From Rhodospirillaceae bacterium (GTDB taxonomy: Bacteria > Pseudomonadota > Alphaproteobacteria > Micavibrionales > UBA2020): a stretch of DNA of 8,506 bases. The translations under genes were made by a program, and so were the position numbers. The notes beneath the pieces are model-generated. The model saw only the letters and a list, made by a program, of their open reading frames with translations. It was not told the DNA's origin and searched no databases. Shown one piece after another: positions 6,392 through 8,506 of this stretch. Numbering within the stretch: position 1 is the stretch's first letter; the number at the start of each line of letters is the position of its first letter. The stretch lies in the NCBI GenBank assembly GCA_003524565.1, contig DQGU01000199.1, forward strand, positions 1,585-10,090, written 5' to 3'.

Positions 6392-6444
6392 GGATGCTCT
6401 GGGTGTGAGTCTTTTTTGTCTTTTTTGCGTCCCAAATGGATAGC

Positions 6445-6474
6445 ATTGTTTTACGCAAAACACAAATACGTCAA
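6445..6474 (-). promoter_or_regulatory. Candidate promoter of the unknown 292-residue protein gene
   Basis: On the minus strand TTGACG (plus 6469-6474, five of six -35 bases) is 18 bases from AACAAT (plus 6445-6450, four of six -10 bases). Transcription would start near 6438, giving a leader of about 60 bases that contains two A6 tracts. The spacer includes the palindrome at 6447-6462. Confidence 0.4.
6447..6462. repeat. Perfect 6-4-6 palindrome inside the promoter
   Basis: TGTTTT (6447-6452) and AAAACA (6457-6462) are exact inverted copies separated by ACGC. The site overlaps the spacer and the -10-like hexamer of the candidate promoter, where a repressor site would be expected. A 16-base palindrome this AT-rich could also arise by chance. 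Confidence 0.4.
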
Positions 6475-6493
6475 ATTGTTTCACGATTACGGA

Positions 6494-6515
6494 AAATATT
6501 AACGCGGGTGCGTTA
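6494..6515 (-). terminator. Possible weak terminator at the end of the exporter operon
   Basis: On the minus strand TAACGC and GCGTTA (plus 6510-6515 and 6500-6505) pair exactly around the four-base loop ACCC. The left arm begins with the permease stop codon. The sequence after the stem, ATATTTTCC, has only a short T-run, so termination would be weak. Confidence 0.4.
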
Positions 6516-7328
6516 TTCGCCAGCCTGCAAAAGCGTGCCGTGGCGGCGGGCATCGTTGAACGCCCAGCCCAGAACCGCCGCACCAATCGCCATATAGACG
6601 AGGTTCAGGCCGAAAGCCGTCCACATATAATGTGGAATGAATTCGCCGCGCATGGTGAGCGCCCGCAGCCCTTCGAATACATGCAGCGCCGGAAAGGCCT
6701 GCCCCACCTGCTGCATCCAGAGCGGCAGCACGTCCGGCGTGTAATAAACCGCGCAGAAGGGCGCGAGGGCGAAGGTCGTCATCCACGCCAGACTTTCCGC
6801 GCCCGGCCCCGCCTTGACCAGCATCGCCGTAATCAAAAGCCCCAGCCACCAGCCCATAAAAACCAGATTGAAAAAGAACAGGAGCAGCGGCAGCCCCATG
6901 TCGAAAACCGAAAAACCGTAAAACGGCACGGCCAGAAGCGCGGCGGGGATAGCGCCCACCAGCGCACGGCACAGGCTCACCAGCATAATCGCGCACATCC
7001 ATTCGCCCGGACGCAGGGGGCTGACAAACAAATGCCCCATGTTGCGCGCCCAGATTTCTTCCAGATAGGCAATCGACAGGCCGACCTGCGTGCGGAACAG
7101 AATATCCCACAGCATGACCGCACCCAGCAGCGTGCCGAGTGCGACATCGAGCGTCGCCATATCCGCCCCGCCGCGCGCGGCGAAAAAGCGGCTGACAAAA
7201 CCCCACAGCACCATCTGCACCGATGGCCAGTACATGATTTCAAGCAGGCGCGGCGCGCTGCGGCTCAGGATATAAAAATGGCGCAGCCAGACGGCGTAGA
7301 TGCGGGAAAGCGAACCTTGGGGCATCAT
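6513..7328 (-). CDS. ABC-2 type exporter permease
   Basis: This 271-residue inner-membrane protein is the membrane half of an ABC-2 exporter whose ATPase is encoded just upstream. It has six probable membrane segments, at about residues 28-48, 60-80, 108-138, 145-172, 178-200 and 236-258. The layout is that of the ABC-2 family: a cytosolic N-terminus, an amphipathic YLEEIWARNMGHLFVSPLRP stretch after the second segment (89-107), likely the coupling region that contacts the ATPase, and a long polar loop before the last helix. The start ATG at 7328 overlaps the ATPase stop in an ATGA arrangement, with a GGGGAAG ribosome binding site about six bases upstream. A second ATG at 7325 is equally possible. 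The substrate cannot be read from the sequence; relatives in this family export polysaccharides, lipids or drugs. Confidence 0.92.
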   Translation of the reverse strand: MMPQGSLSRIYAVWLRHFYILSRSAPRLLEIMYWPSVQMVLWGFVSRFFAARGGADMATLDVALGTLLGAVMLWDILFRTQVGLSIAYLEEIWARNMGHLFVSPLRPGEWMCAIMLVSLCRALVGAIPAALLAVPFYGFSVFDMGLPLLLFFFNLVFMGWWLGLLITAMLVKAGPGAESLAWMTTFALAPFCAVYYTPDVLPLWMQQVGQAFPALHVFEGLRALTMRGEFIPHYMWTAFGLNLVYMAIGAAVLGWAFNDARRHGTLLQAGE

Positions 7329-8137
7329 GCGGCTTCCCCTTCCGGCGATTCAGGGTCGGGGTGATGCGGCGCGGGTGCCGCCGCCGATGTGCCGCGCGCG
7401 ACATCAAGGAATACTTCTTCCATGTCCTTGCGGCCGTAACGTGCGACCAGCTCCGCCGGATTGCCGCGGTCAACAATGCGTCCGCGTTTCATCATCAGCA
7501 CGTTGTCGCAAAGACGCTCGACCTCTTTCATGTTGTGGGACGCGAGCAAAATCGTCATGCCCGTGCGCTTGCAGTAATCCTGCAAATAGGCGCGGATGCG
7601 GTCGGCCGTGTCGGGGTCTAGCGATGCCGTGGGCTCGTCGAGCAGCAAAAGCTCCGGCGCGTTCACCAAAGATTTCGCCAGCGATGCGCGCGTCTGCTGC
7701 CCTGCCGACAACTTGCCCAGCCCGCGGTCGATGAATTCACCAAGGTCGAGTTCTTCTGCCAGCTGCGCGATGCGCTTTTCCAGCGCGGGCACACCGTACA
7801 GGCGGCCATAAATGCGCAAGTTCTCGCGCACCGTCAGCTTTTTGGGCAAATCCACATAGGGGGACGAAAAATTCATGCGCTGCAAAGCGCGGAAACGGTC
7901 GCGCGCCATGTCGTGGCCGAGCATGTGCACGCTGCCCGACGTCGGCAACAGGGCGCCCAAAAGCATCGCAATCGTGGTTGTTTTCCCCGCGCCGTTGCCG
8001 CCCAGAAGCGCGGTCACCCCGCCCGGCATCACATCGAACGTAATACCATCGACGGCACGAACGGATTTATATTCCTTGACCAGTGCGCGGACAGAGATAG
8101 CCGGGGCAGAAACAGCGGGTGCAGAAGCGGAGGACAA
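7325..8137 (-). CDS. ABC-2 type exporter ATP-binding protein
   Basis: This 270-residue cytoplasmic ATPase drives the permease encoded next to it. Motifs in order are Walker A GGNGAGKTT (46-54), signature LSAGQ (143-147), Walker B LLLLDEPT (163-170), D-loop SLD (172-174) and switch histidine His201 in LASHNM. Where most ABC ATPases have a Q-loop glutamine, this one reads RMNFSSPYVDLP (87-98). I believe an SSPYVDLP form recurs in one ABC-2 subfamily, from memory only. The C-terminal 20 or so residues are Ala/Pro-rich and probably disordered. The start appears to be TTG at 8137, two bases after the sspB stop and nine after AAGGA; no in-frame ATG occurs before Walker A except Met37, which would cut off the first strands. 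The stop overlaps the permease start. Confidence 0.92.
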   Translation of the reverse strand: MSSASAPAVSAPAISVRALVKEYKSVRAVDGITFDVMPGGVTALLGGNGAGKTTTIAMLLGALLPTSGSVHMLGHDMARDRFRALQRMNFSSPYVDLPKKLTVRENLRIYGRLYGVPALEKRIAQLAEELDLGEFIDRGLGKLSAGQQTRASLAKSLVNAPELLLLDEPTASLDPDTADRIRAYLQDYCKRTGMTILLASHNMKEVERLCDNVLMMKRGRIVDRGNPAELVARYGRKDMEEVFLDVARGTSAAAPAPHHPDPESPEGEAA

Positions 8138-8139
8138 GA

Positions 8140-8506
8140 TTACTTGTCCTTGTCTTTATCTTTCTTGCGGAAGCTGTCGAGGGATACGACTTCGCCTTTT
8201 TTCTTTTGCTTGTCATCCTTGTCGAGGTCGAGCTCTTCGGCATCGAAGCGGATGTCTTCGTCGTCTTCCTCGCTCAAGGGCTGGAATTGCAGCGCGAAGT
8301 TGACGGACGGGTCGGCAAAAATCGTGATGGCGGACAGCGGAATGGTCAAACGCTCCGGCACGTTGTTGAAGCTGAGCATGACGCTGAATTTTTCGGCGTC
8401 GACTTCAAGATCGTAAAACTGGTGCTGGAGAACGATGGTCATTTCCTCAGGATACCGTTCTTTCAGGTAATCGGGGATTTTGACGCCGGGCTGGTTGGTA
8501 AAAAAA
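8140..8506 (-). CDS. sspB: SspB-family ClpXP adaptor (5' end cut off by window)
   Basis: The frame is open to the right edge, so the N-terminus is missing; 121 codons are visible. SspB binds ssrA-tagged and other substrates and delivers them to the ClpXP protease. The visible part starts at FFTNQPGVKIPDYLKERYP and continues EEMTIVLQHQFYDLEVD, so the ATG at 8442 is internal, not the start. The core then reads FSVMLSFNNVPERLTIPL and AITIFADPSVNFALQF, as in alphaproteobacterial SspB. An acidic linker follows (EEDDEDIRFDAEELDLD), then the conserved EVVSLDSFRKK and a Lys/Asp repeat tail. The tail probably holds the ClpX-contact segment, by analogy with other SspB proteins. The family is usually about 150-170 residues, so some 30-50 residues lie outside. 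The ABC ATPase begins two bases after its stop. Confidence 0.93.
   Translation of the reverse strand, partial: FFTNQPGVKIPDYLKERYPEEMTIVLQHQFYDLEVDAEKFSVMLSFNNVPERLTIPLSAITIFADPSVNFALQFQPLSEEDDEDIRFDAEELDLDKDDKQKKKGEVVSLDSFRKKDKDKDK

Noticed and set aside
6379..6435. N-terminal extension of the 292-residue protein (lysine-rich peptide from a non-ATG start)
   Set aside because: The added residues come from A-tracts in the leader, and GAGGAG seven bases before the ATG at 6378 marks the true start.
6540..7364. Plus-strand open frame of 274 codons opposite the ABC permease
   Set aside because: It is antisense to six clear membrane segments; its product is almost all Arg/Gln/His and looks unlike any folded protein.
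8140..8442. SspB as a complete 100-residue protein starting at 8442
   Set aside because: The frame stays open upstream to the window edge and encodes further conserved SspB sequence (IPDYLKERYPEE), so that ATG is internal.
1..8506. Defence island, CRISPR, transposon, prophage or RNA gene
   Set aside because: I found no regularly spaced repeats, transposase or phage motifs, no terminal inverted repeats and no tRNA-like or rRNA-like sequence. Most of the window is ordinary chromosomal gene content.

Overview
The window looks like chromosomal DNA from an alphaproteobacterium. The main reasons are the alphaproteobacterial-type SspB at the right edge (with its VVSLDSFRKK tail), the GC-rich codon use, and a CobT-like protein that resembles alphaproteobacterial CobT. 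A more exact placement, such as a Micavibrio- or Rhodospirillales-like lineage, is only a guess. I see no rRNA, tRNA, CRISPR array, insertion sequence or phage gene. Assignments rest on motif reading, not on database searches.

Layout. (1) Positions 1-3703, minus strand: a type IV pilus / type II secretion-type motor operon, read right to left. It holds a GspE/PilB-family ATPase with an N-terminal MshEN-like domain, a GspF/PilC-family platform protein, and the first 137 codons of an unrecognised gene two bases further on. (2) Positions 3704-4017: a divergent, AT-richer regulatory region with a sigma70-like promoter, an imperfect inverted repeat over its -35 box, and several TTCCGG motifs. (3) Positions 4018-5423, plus strand: two genes, a secreted DUF2147-like protein and a shortened, degenerate CobT-like protein that appears to lack the catalytic motifs. 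They end at a good bidirectional terminator (about 5445-5477). (4) Positions 5500-6378, minus strand: a lone soluble protein of unknown function. It has a SHOCT-like segment, a middle region resembling a RelA/SpoT-type HD domain without its metal-binding residues, and a Pro/Gly-rich tail. (5) Positions 6513-8506, minus strand: a tightly packed operon sspB (5' end cut off) - ABC ATPase - ABC-2 permease, with a TTG start and an ATGA overlap.

How they fit together. The GspE/GspF pair would power and anchor assembly of a pilus-like filament or secretion pseudopilus; the third gene may be a further assembly part. The ATPase and permease form one ABC-2 exporter of unknown substrate. SspB is a ClpXP adaptor and is probably linked to the exporter only by transcription and translation. 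The most unusual items are two apparent pseudoenzymes, the CobT-like protein and the HD-like protein, which converge on a shared terminator.
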